64,000 nucleotides of DNA, taken from Cyanophora paradoxa (lineage: Eukaryota > Glaucocystophyceae > Cyanophorales > Cyanophoraceae). Both the position numbers and the translations under genes were made by a program. The notes beneath the pieces were generated by a model. The model did not search any database and had not been told where the DNA came from. It saw only the letters and a list, made by a program, of their open reading frames with translations. The stretch is from positions 124,001 to 188,000 of the forward strand of contig QPMI01000184.1 of assembly GCA_004431415.1 (NCBI GenBank), written 5' to 3'. Of the stretch, positions 22,794 to 33,577 are shown in pieces (positions within the stretch are counted from its first letter, which is position 1; every line of letters begins with the position of its first letter).

Positions 22794-25700
22794 TCACCGG
22801 TGGCGGGAGTCGAAGGAGACGATGGTCATGCCAGCGGGGACGCCGCGGGGGGCCTGGGGCGGCAGCACGCCCCCGGCGAGGGCGAGGCCCGGCGGGGCGG
22901 CGAGCGCCGGCAGCGGGCTGAACTGCGGGCTCCCCTCCGGCGTCCCCATGCTCGAGCCGCTGCGAGGCGACGGGGGTGAGGGGCTCGGACACGAAGGGGG
23001 CCCCAGTGGGGGGGTGGGCGCACGCGCGGCTCTCGTGCTCGAGGAGGCGGGCGCGCAGCTGCGCCACCTTGGCCTCGAGCTGCGCCCCGGGGGGTCGGGA
23101 GGCGCGGGGCGGGCGGGGGCGCTCTGGGGCGGGGGCGCGGGGGCACCTTGAGGGAGCGGTCGGCGTCGATGCGCTCGGGGATGCTCGCCGCGCTGAGCGC
23201 CTGCGGGGCCACGGGTCAGGCGGGGCCGCGCGCAAGAGCGGGGCCTCGCGGGGCGCACGAGGGTCTCGCGGGCCTCGAGCTGGCGGGCGCGGCGGGCGAA
23301 GGCGAGGCCCTCGGCGTGCACCGCCGCCAGCCGCCCCTCCAGCTCCCCCCGCTGCCCTGCCCCCGCCTCCCCTCGGGCCCGGCGCGGGGGGGGGGGGGGG
23401 GGGGGAGGCGGGCACCTCCATGGCCTCGGCCGCCTCCTGCAGCTTCCGCCCCGCCTCCGCCTCGAGGGCCCGCATCTGGCCCACCGCGTTCTGCCGCCCC
23501 GCCCCGCCCCGTCAGGCCGGCGGGGGATGGGAGGGCGGGGCGGGGCGGGGCGGGGGCGCGCCTCGTAGGCCTCCTCGGCCTCGGAGAGGCGCTCGGCGAG
23601 GGCGGCGGCGCCGCGCTCCGCCTCGTCCCGGCCCCGCCGCACCTCCTCCGCGAGCGCCGAGACCTGCCGGCCGTCAGCGGCGGGGGCGGGGGCGGGGGCG
23701 GGCCGGGGGCGCGCGATGGCGCGGAGCTCGACGTTCTCCTCCTCGGGCTCAGCGCCACTCGCCCCAGCGCCCCCGCCTGCGGCGACGCCGGCGAGAGCAG
23801 CCCGCTGGCGGCGCGGGTGAGCGGAGGGGGCGGCCGCGCGGGCAAGGGCGGCGGCGGGCGTACAGGGAGATGCCGCGGGCCTTGGCGGGCGGGGGCGTCG
23901 CTCCGCCCCCGCTGACCGCCGCCAGGAGCGCCGCCGCCGCCGCCCCCGGGGCCCGCTTCGAGTCGAGCATGCCCGCAGCTGCCGACCCGTCAGGTGCAGC
24001 GTGCCGCGAGGGCGGGGGTGCAGGGGGCACCTCGGTGGTGCGCTTCTTGAGCTCCTCGGCGTCCCGCTCGGCCCTGCCGGCCCCGCTCAAGGGCGCCTCG
24101 GCGGCACGGCGCCGGGCAGCAGCGGAGGAGCAGCGGGCGCACCGCTCGCGGAGCTTGGCCGCCTCGTCGGCGCGGCGGCCTCGTCGCGGCACTGCCGCTC
24201 GGCCTCCGCCCGCGCCGCCGCCTCCCGCTCCGCCGCCGCCCGCGCCCCCGCCGCCTCCGCCCGCGCCGCGTCCGTTGCCCGGGCGCGCGCGAGCAGCGGC
24301 CCCTCGGCCGCCTCCGCGGCGACGGCCGCGAGGAGCGCCGCGGCGTCGGCCTCGAGGGCCGTCAGCGCCGCCACCGTCTCTCGGTGCGCCTGCGAGCGGA
24401 TGAGAGGGGCGGAGCGGGGGGCGGGCAGCGGGGGCGCGGGCGGCGCGCCCTCTCGAGGTCGCCGGAGGGCGGGGCCGGGGCGGCGGCAGCAGCGGCGGCC
24501 TTGGAGGGGGCCCCGTGACGGCGGCGGCGGCGCGGCCGGCGGCGGCGGCGGCCTTCCAGGCGTGGGAGTAGACGGCGGCGCGGGCGGCGTCGGCGGCCTG
24601 GTGCGCCACGACCGCCGCGAGCTCCTTCTTCGACGCCGTCTCCCGCGCCCGCCCCGCCTGCTCCGCCCGCGCCTCCGCCTCCTTGGCCCGCCCCGCCGCC
24701 TCCGCCGCCGCCGCCCGCAGCCGCTCCGCCTCGCCGGCGCGCGTCTCCGCCTCGCGCGCCGCCTCGTCCCGCTCCGCCGCCGCCGCCCGCGCCGCCGCCT
24801 TGCTCCCGTCCGCCTCCAGCTGGCCCGGAGGCTTGAGGGGAGCAGGGAGACGAGCGGGGGGAGGCGGGGGGGACCTTGGCGGCGGCGAGGGCCGTCTCGA
24901 GCTCGGCGACGAGGGCCCACGCGCTGTCCGCCTCCCGCTGCTTCGCCGCCCCCGCCGCCTCCGCCTCCCGCCTCCGCCCCGCCCCCGCCTCCGCCTCCGC
25001 CAGGCCCTCCCGCGCGCGCAGCAGCTCCTCCCGCGCCTGCACCCCCGCAGCGTCAGACGCCGGCACCCCGCGCCCCTCCTTTTCGAGCCGCGCACCCCGG
25101 CGAGGGAGCGCTCGAGGGCGGCGCTCGCCGCCTCGGCCTCGCGGGTGCGCTTCGCGGCGGCCTCCGCCTCCGCCAGCCGCTCCTTCGCCACCCGCAGCTC
25201 CTCCTTCGCCTGCGCCGCCGCTCAGCGCGAAGGGGAGAAGCGAGCGGGGGCGGGGGCGGGCGGGGGCGGGCGGGGGGCGGGCGGGGACGGACCCCGGCGA
25301 GGGACTTCTCGAGGGCGGACATGAGGGGCCAGGCGCGGTCGAGCTCCTCCTGGCGGGCGGCCGCGAGGGCCTCCGCTTCGCGCAGCCGCCGCCCGCCTCC
25401 TCCCCCGCCGCCTCCAGGCCCCGCGCCCGCTCCCCGAGCCCCTCGCCTCCTCCTCCGCCCGCCCCGCCGCCGCCGCCGCCTGCGCCCCCGCTCGGCGCCG
25501 CGCCGCCGGGGCGGGCGGGGCGGGAGGGGCCGCACCTTGGCCTCGGCCTCGCGGGCCTCGCGGGCGGCCTGCTCCGCGGCGACCGCCGCGCGCTCCGCCT
25601 CCTCGCGCCGCCGGCGCGCCTCCGCCGCCGCCGCCTCCGCCTCGCCGACGCGTGCCCGCAGCTGCTCGGCCTCCCGCTCCGCGCGGGCCGCCCGCTGCCC

Positions 25701-28700
25701 CGCCTCGCCGCCGGCGCGCGCCGCCTCCGCCTTGGCGGCCGCGCGGGCGGCCTCGGCGGCGGCCAGCGCCTCGCGCGCCGCCCGCTCCGAGGCCTCGAGC
25801 CGCTCCTTCAGCGCCGCCGCCTCGCGCCGCGCTCCGTCCGCCGTCGCTTCGGCCGACTGCCGCCCCGTCAGCGGCGGCGGCGGCGGCGTGCGGAGGGCGG
25901 GGCGGGGCGGGGCACCGTGAGCTGGGCGCGGGCGGCGTCGGCCTCGCGCTCGGCGGCCTCGGCGCGACGGCGGGCGGCGGCGAGCTCCTCCTTCTCGCCG
26001 CGCTGCTGGGACGCCTCGAGCTCCGCCAGGCGGCCCCGCAGGCGCGTCAGCTCGCCGGCGGCCGCCGTCGACGCCTCGAGCTCGCTCCGCAGCCGGGCCC
26101 GCACCTCCTCCAGCGCCTCCTCCGCCGCCTGCGCCCGCTTCCCCGCCCGCGCCTCCGCCTGCTCCAGCGCCCGCGCCCGCTCCTCCGCCTGCTTGGCGCG
26201 CGCCTCGAGCTCGGCGGCGCGCTCGGCGGCGCGCTCGGCGGCGCGCACGGCGGCGCGCTCCGCCTCGTCGAGCGCCTCGGCAACGGCCCGCTCGGCCTCG
26301 GCGAGCCGCGGGCGGAGGCCGGCCGCCTCCTCCTCGGCGGCGGCGGCGCGCACGCGCAGCTCCCCGCAGGCCCGCTCGAACTCGCCGCTGCGCGCCTGCA
26401 GGGCGGCCGCCCGCGCCTCTTGCTCTCCGAGGCGCCCCGCAGCGCCGCCAGCTCCGACGCAGACGAGTCCGCCGACCGCGCCGAGTCGCGCGCCCTCGCC
26501 TCGAGCTCCGACCGCAGCCGGCCCGCCTCCTGCTCTGCGGCGCGCAGCTTGCCCGCCGCATCCTCCGCGGCACGCGCGGCGGCCTCTTCTGACGCCTTGA
26601 GCTTGCCGCGCGTCTCCTCGAGCGCCCGCGCCGACGCCTCGAGCTCCGACCGCAGCCGGCCGGCCTCCTGCTCCGCGGCGCGCAGCTTGCCCGCCGCATC
26701 CTCCGCGGCGCGCGCGGCGGCCTCCTCTGAAGCCTTGAGCTTGCTGCGCGTCTCCTCGAGCGCCCGCGCCGACGCCTCGAGCTCCGACCGCAGCCGGCCG
26801 GCCTCCTGCTCCGCGGCGCGCAGCTTGCCCGCCGCATCCTCCGCGGCACGCGCGGCGGCCTCCTCTGAAGCCTTGAGCTTGCCGCGCGTCTCCTCGAGCG
26901 CCCGCGCCGACGCCTCGAGCTCCGACCGCAGCCGGCCCGCCTCCTGCTCCGCGGCGCGCAGCTTGCCCGCCGCATCCTCCGCGGCGCGCGCGGCGGCCTC
27001 CTCTGAAGCCTTGAGCTTGCTGCGCGTCTCCTCGAGCGCCCGCGCCGACGCCTCGAGCTCCGACCGCAGCCGGCCCGCCTCCTGCTCCGCGGCGCGCAGC
27101 TTGCCCGCCGCATCCTCCGCGGCGCGCGCGGCGGCCTCCTCTGAAGCCTTGAGCTTGCTGCGCGTCTCCTCGAGCGCCCGCGCCGACGCCTCGAGCTCCG
27201 ACCGCAGCCGGCCCGCCTCCTGCTCCGCGGCGCGCAGCTTGCCCGCCTCCTGCTCCGCGGCACGCGCGGCGGCCTCCTCTGAAGCCTTGAGCTTGCCGCG
27301 CGTCTCCTCGAGCGCCCGCGCCGACGCCTCGAGCTCCGACCGCAGCCGGCCCGCCTCCTGCTCCGCGGCGCGCAGCTTGCCCGCCGCATCCTCCGCGGCG
27401 CGCGCGGCGGCCTCCTCTGAAGCCTTGAGCTTGCTGCGCGTCTCCTCGAGCGCCCGCGCCGACGCCTCGAGCTCCGACCGCAGCCGGCCCGCCTCCTGCT
27501 CCGCGGCGCGCAGCTTGCCCGCCGCATCCTCCGCGGCGCGCGCGGCGGCCTCCTCTGAAGCCTTGAGCTTGCTGCGCGTCTCCTCGAGCGCCCGCGCCGA
27601 CGCCTCGAGCTCCGACCGCAGCCGGCCGGCCTCCTGCTCCGCGGCGCGCAGCTTGCCCGCCGCATCCTCCGCGGCGCGCGCGGCGGCCTCCTCTGAAGCC
27701 TTGAGCTTGCCGCGCGTCTCCTCGAGCGCCCGCGCCGACGCATCGAGCTCCGACCGCAGCCGGCCCGCCTCCTGCTCCGCGGCGCGCAGCTTGCCCGCCG
27801 CATCCTCCGCGGCGCGCGCGGCGGCCTCCTCTGAAGCCTTGAGCTTGCCGCGCGTCTCCTCGAGCGCCCGCGCCGACGCCTCGAGCTCCGACCGCAGCCG
27901 GCCCGCCTCCTGCTCCGCGGCACGCGCGGCGGCCTCCTCTGAAGCCTTGAGCTTGCCGCGCGTCTCCTCGAGCGCCCGCGCCGACGCCTCGAGCTCCGAC
28001 CGCAGCCGGCCCGCCTCCTGCTCCGCGGCGCGCAGCTTGCCCGCCGCCTCCTCCGCGGCGCGCGCGGCGGCCTCTTCGGCGGCGCGGAGCTTGGCGCGGG
28101 CGTCCTCCTCGGCGGCGCGGAGGGCGGCGCGCAGCTCGTCGGTGGCCTTGCCGGCGTCCAACAGCTGCGCCCGCAGGCGCGCCGCCTCGGCCTCGGCGCC
28201 CCCCGCCGCCGCCTCCTGCGCCTGCAGGCGGCCCCGAGCTCCTCGCGCAGCGCCGCCGCCGCCCGCTCCGCCTCGGCGAGGCGGCCGCGCAGCTCGGTGC
28301 GCTCGCGCTCCTCCTCGGCGGCGGCGCGCCTGCGGGCCTCGTCGGCGGCGGCGAGGCGCTGCCGGGCCTCCTCCGCCCCGCGCTGCGCCGCCTCCAGCTC
28401 GCCCCGCAGCCGCGCCGCCTCCCCCGCCGCCCGCTCGCCCCCTCGGCGGCCCCCGCGCGAGCTCCTCCGCCCGCCGCGCCTCCTCCGCGCGGGCGGCGCG
28501 GGCCTCCTCGGCGGCGCGCTCGAGGGCCTCGATGGCGGCGCGGGCGAGGTCGAGCTTGGGGCGGAGCTCGGCCGCCTCCCGCCGCGCCTCCGCCTCGCGC
28601 GCCTCAAGCGCGGCGCGGGCGGCGAGCACCTCGTCCAGCGTCGCCCCCAGCTCCGCCATCTGCTTCTCCGCGAAGGAGAGGGAGCCGGAGAGGGCCTTGG

Positions 28701-31700
28701 CGCGCTCCCGCGCAGCGGCGAGCTCCTTCTGGGCGGCCCGCAGCTCGCCCTTGGCCGCCTCCCGCTCCGCCTGCGCCCCCGCCAGGATCTCCTCCATCGC
28801 CCGCACCTGCCCGCGGCGAGCATGTGAGGGGCCGGCGCGGGGGGCGGCGAGGGGGCGGCCCCGCACGGCGGCCTCGGCGCTGCGGGTGGCTTCGTCGGAG
28901 CGCCCCGCGGCGGCGGCGGCCTCCTCGCGCAGGCGCGCCACCTCCTCCCGCCCCGCCCGCGCCTGCTCCTTCGCCTGCCCCGCCCCCGGCCCCCGTCAGC
29001 GGCGCCGCCCCCACCCCTCCCGCTCCCTCCGCCCGAGACGCACCCGGCGGGCCTCCTCGCGGAGGGCGTCCCGCTCCGCCTCCGCCGCCTGTGGGAGGCG
29101 TGAGGGCAGGCGAGAGTCGGGCGGGGCGCGGGGGCGGCACCTCGAGGTCGGCGCTGATCTGCTCGAGGGTCTCCTCCAGGCGCCCCGCCCGCCCCGCCGC
29201 CTCCGCCGCCTCCCGCACCCGCTCCTCCAGCTGCGCCCGCAGCGCTGCGTTCTGCGCGGCGAGCCGGCCTCAGCAGGCGGAAGGAAGGGCAGTCGAGGGG
29301 CTGTGCCGCGCCTCGTCCTTGCGGGCCTCGAGCATGACGAGGCCGGCCGCCTCCGAGCGCGCCCGCTCCGCCTCTAGCTCCGCCACCCGCCCCCGCAGCA
29401 GATCGCCCCGGCCCCGCTCCTCGAGCAGCTGGCGCGGGGCTGAGGGGCGGGCGGGGCGGGCGGGGGCGCGGGGCGGGCGGACGTCGCGGGCGAGGCTGCC
29501 GTTCTCGTCGGCGAGGGCGTCCCGCTCCGCCTCCGCCGCCGCCAGGTCCCGGCTCATCGCCTGCCGCCCCGCCGCGCTCAGCGGGGCCCCCGCGGCGGCG
29601 GGGGCGGGGGCACGTCGAGGGTCTCCTCGAGGCGGACGGAGCGGGTGCCGTGCTCGGCCAGCTCCTGCCCGCGCGCGCACGTCAGCGGGTGCCTCCGGGG
29701 CGGGATGGCGCTCGACGCGGCGCACGGCCTTCTCGGCGGAGAGGCGCGCCACCTCCTCCCGCAGCTCCCCCGCCTCCTGCGCTCCCCCGCCTCAGCTCGG
29801 CACGCAGCCGGCGCGGCGCGGGGCGGGCGGGCGGGCGGGGGGGTGCGGGCCTTGACGGCGTCGTACATGCGGCGCAGGGTCTCGGCCTCGGCGGCGCCGT
29901 ACGTGGCGACGCGGGCGCGCAGCTCGGCCACGCGCGCCTCCAGCGCCGCCGCCCCGAGCGCGCCGCCTCGAGCTCGCGCGCCAGCCGGTCCCGCTCCTGC
30001 CGGGCCCCGACGAGGGCCGCCACCCGCCCGGGGAGCGACGCCAGGTCCTCCTTGCGCGGCGGCGCCCCGGCCCCGCCTCCGCCGCCGGCGCGTCCTGCTC
30101 CGCCGCCTGCGGGGCCGAGTGTCGGGCGGAACGCGGGGGGACGAAGGGGGCGGGGTACCATGGCGTGGAGGACGCTCTCGATGACCTTGTCGCGGTCCTC
30201 GAGGAGGCCGCTGTACCCCTGCGGGGCGCGTCGGGCCTCGGGCGGGGGCGAGCGGGGAAGGGAACGGGGGCGGGGCACCTCGACGCGCATGCGGGCGCTC
30301 TCGAGCTCGTGGGAGAGGCTCGCCTTCTGCGGCCGCCCTCAGCCCGGCGGGAGCCGCAGCGCGGTCTCGGGCGGGGGGCGCACGTCGGTGTCGGCCTCGG
30401 CGCGGGAGGCGCGGGCGGCGGCGCGGGCGGCGGCGGCGGCCTCGGTCTCCTCGGCGAGGGCGCGCTGCAGCTGCTCGATGCGCTCCCGCGCGTCCTGCAG
30501 GCCCGACTCGAGCGCCCGCTCCTTCGCGCTGCGGGGCGCTCAGGTCGCCCCGAGGGAGGCCCTCGGGCCGGCGCGACCTGAGGGTGGCGATGGCCGAGCG
30601 GGCGGCCTCGACGACGGCGTCGGCGGCGGCGCTGGCCGCGGGGCGCGCCCCGCCCAGCGACCCCGCCGCCTTCTCCAGCGCCCCCGCAGCGCCTCCACGT
30701 GCGCCCCCGCCAGCGCCGCCCCCGCTCCCGCCGCCCCCGCCCCGCCCGCGCGCCGCCGCCGCGGGCGACTCGGGGTGCTGCTGGGGCTGCTGCTGGCCGC
30801 GCGGGGCCGAGCGGGGCGCGCGCGGGGACTCGGGCGGGCGGAGGCGCCGGCCACCAGGTCCTGGCGCGCCTCAGGGCGGAGAGAGGCGGGGCGCGGGCGC
30901 GGGGCGGACGGCGACGTGGGCGCGGGCGGCGGCGAGACGGTGCACGGAGTCGCGCCAGAGGCGCTCCATGGCCGCCAGGCGCTCCGCGTCGCCCTGGCCC
31001 GCCGCCTCCGCCACCGCCGCCAGGCCCCCCGCCACGAACTCCGCGTACTCCTCCACCGCCTGCATCCCGGGTGAGGCGGGGGCGGGAGCGAGCGGGGGGC
31101 GAGCGGGGCGGGCCTGGTGGGCGCGGGCGAGGCGCTCCTCGAGGGCGGCGGCGTCGGAGGTGGCCTCGTCGAGGCGCGCCTCGAGCTGGCGGATCTGCAG
31201 CAGCGACGTCTGCACGACGCCGTCCAGCTCGCGCTTCTGCGCCAGCAGCTCCTGCCTCAGGCTCTCCCGGTCCTCCTCCACCGCCGCCTCCATCTCCTCC
31301 AGCGCCCTGCCCGCCCGCCCCCGCGTCGGCCCCGCGCCCCGGCGCCCCGCCCTCGAGCTCGCGGCGCGCGGGGCACCGGCGCTCGGCGGCGAGGTCGGCG
31401 GCGAGCTCCTCGACCTCGAGCTGCAGCGCCATCCGCTCGCGCTCCTTGCTCGCCGCCTCCTCCCGCGAGGCGGCCAGCTGCGCCCGCATCCCCTCCAGCA
31501 GCGCCCCCGCCGCCTCGGGGACCTCGCCGGCGCGGCCCTCCACGAAGGCGCCCGTCTCGAGGGCGACGCGGTCCCGGAAGGCCGCGAAGGCCGCCCGCTC
31601 CCGCTCCAGCGCCCCCTGCAGCTCCCGCACCCGGTGCGACTCCCCGCCCCCCTCCTCCTCCCGCGGCGACGGCGCCGCCGCCTGCCGCACCGGCGTCCGC

Positions 31701-32974
31701 GCCGCCGCCCGCGCCTCCAGCTCCCGCTGCCGCGCCCTGCCGCCGGCCCCGGCCCGGCGCGTCGGGCGGAGAGAGGGGGCGGCGGGGCGAGGGCGCGGGG
31801 CGCGCACTGGTCGGCCTCGGTGCGCAGGCGCGCGTTGGCCTCCCGCAGGGCCTGCGCCTCCGCCTCCAGCGCCTTCCCCTCCCCCCCTGCCCCGCGTTAG
31901 AGCGGCCGAGCGCGCGGGGCCGGCGGCCGGGCGGGCGCGCCCTGCCGGAGAGGGCCGCGTCGAGCTCCGAGCGGAGCTTGGCGAGCTCCGCCCGCAGCTC
32001 CTCGCACTCCGCCTTGCCCCTCGCGGCCGCCTCTGCGCGCGCGGCCCCGTGAGCGAGGCGGCGGGGGCCGGCGGGGGCGGGCTCCGGGGCGGGGCGGCAC
32101 CGCGGGCGGCCTTCTCCTCGGACTCGAGGCGCCGGGAGACCGCCTTGAGGCTCTCGTTCACCACCTCCGCCTCCTCCAGCTTCCCTTTCAGCGCGAAGAG
32201 CTCGGCCGCCGCCGGCGCCGCCGCCGGCCGCTTCTGCGCCAGCTCCTTCTCGAACCGCTGCGCCTTCTTGTCGAACATGGTCACCTTCTGCCCTCCAGCG
32301 TCAGCGTGAGAGGTGAGGGTGAGCGGTTGGGGGAGCGGACCTGCTTCAAGTCTTCGTTTTCTTTTGTCAGCGCGCGGTTCCTATTTTCCAGTCCTCGTAT
32401 GTTCTCCTGGCACTCTCGGAGCTGCTCAGAAAAAGGGGACACCGCGGCGTCGGCCGCCGCAATGTTCAGACTCGACCGGGAGCTGCGCGTGGCGCGGCGG
32501 GGGCTGGGGCCGGCGCACCTCGTTGCGCAGCTGCAAGCTCAGTGAGCTGGCGTGCTTCTGGTCGGCGAGAAGCGCGTGTGCGATCTCTGCGCGCGCGGCC
32601 GTTGAGCGTGCGCAGGTCGCGATCCATTCGACCGGCTTTCAACGGCGCGAGCGCACCGGTGGCGGCAACGAGATCCTTCTCACGGTCCTCGAGGAGCGCT
32701 TCGACCTCAAGCTTACCCCCGGCGCGCCGGCTTGACAGCTTGGCGGCTGTGCCGACCGCAGGCGTGAACCGAGCGGTCGACGCAAACACAGACGGGACCA
32801 TTTCGCACTGATAGATGACAGGCGCTGCGCGTAGATGCCCGTCTTGTCCTTCTCGGTCGGCGTCCGCGGGGGCGACGTGACGGCGGGCATCGGCGGCGCC
32901 GACGCGCCAGCCGCGCCCTTGCCCTTCTCGCCTATCATGGTTCCCTGCTTCGCCTTATTGAACAGGAAGCTCAT
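22794..32974 (-). CDS. Giant coiled-coil protein with 46-residue tandem repeats
   Basis: The start at 32,974 gives MSFLFNKAKQGTMIGEKGKG, a short basic head, then exons such as LEVEALLEDREKDLVAATGA and NIRGLENRNRALTKENEDLK. From there to about 23,200 nearly every exon is Ala/Glu/Arg/Leu heptad sequence, interrupted by G+C-rich introns. The middle (26,480-28,060) is a tandem array of a 46-residue unit (KLKASEEAAARAAEDAAGKL...). The tail is Pro-rich and ends at 22,794 with MTIVSFDSRHR. No motor, kinase or membrane domain is visible. Long coiled coils of this kind are scaffolds, for instance of basal bodies, flagella or Golgi, but nothing here decides which. The exon count is high and individual junctions are not all solved. 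Antisense frames across it are also open because stops are rare. Confidence 0.65.
26480..28060 (-). repeat. 138-bp coding tandem repeat, about 11-12 units
   Basis: A 138-bp unit (46 codons, no frame change) is repeated with very high identity. Spacing of the same motif, for example at 26,614 and 26,752, is exactly 138. Two units are shortened or altered (EQEAG in place of EDAAGK). A Gly/Ser difference after EETR alternates along the array in the order G S S G S S G S G, suggesting duplication in blocks of about three units. Confidence 0.9.
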
Positions 32975-33577
32975 ATCTGGCGCGTATGTTCAGTCAAGTG
33001 CGCGCGAGTTGTCGCTGCGCCCCCTCTATGCCAATTAACCGAAACACGCCGACGCTATAGTCTATAGCGCTTCCTTTCTTAACGCGAAGGCCGCCGCAGA
33101 CAAGCGCTCCGGGGGCGCGGCGCAAGCAAGCAGGCGCACCCGAACCCGGCGCGGACCAGCTCAGCGAGCTGTCCGGCAAAGAAAGACGTAGCTCAGCTCC
33201 ACGTGCACCTTGACCGATGAACAAGCAACCGCGGCGCCAAGTGCGGGAGATGGGTACGGCGTCCTTGTCATTTTTTCCCGGGCCCCTCTAGGCCTAGGCC
33301 TGTCGATAGCCTGGCATGAGGCTATGCGTGTAGCTGCCAGGCTGCAGGCCTTTGCTTAATGCTCTAAAAACAATCAGATCACTAGCTCTAGGAGCGTCAC
33401 TGAACACAGCGCGCCATAACCCGGACGACCCTCCCGCAAGTCGGCCCTGTCTAGCATCGGCAGAGCCTCGGAGCGATCGCCTGCAGCCTCTCTAGCCCGC
33501 CGCCGTGCTCTGCAGCAGGTCGGCCGCGCGCTTGCGTCAGGGCCGCGCCGCGTCAGCGCACCCGGCTGCGCCGCGCC
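32975..33577. promoter_or_regulatory. Shared 5' region of two divergent genes
   Basis: This 603-bp gap lies between the starts of the giant coiled-coil gene (minus) and the TreZ-like gene (plus). It is less G+C-rich than the coding sequence. No other gene is visible. Confidence 0.4.

Noticed and set aside
26480-28060. CRISPR-like array
   Set aside because: The units are contiguous, 138 bp, coding, and have no unique spacers.
25053-29377. Very long open frames (over 1,200 codons) on the plus strand and in other frames across the coiled-coil gene
   Set aside because: They mirror the tandem repeat and exist because stop codons are rare at this G+C content. Only the minus-strand frame gives regular Leu/Ala/Glu heptads.
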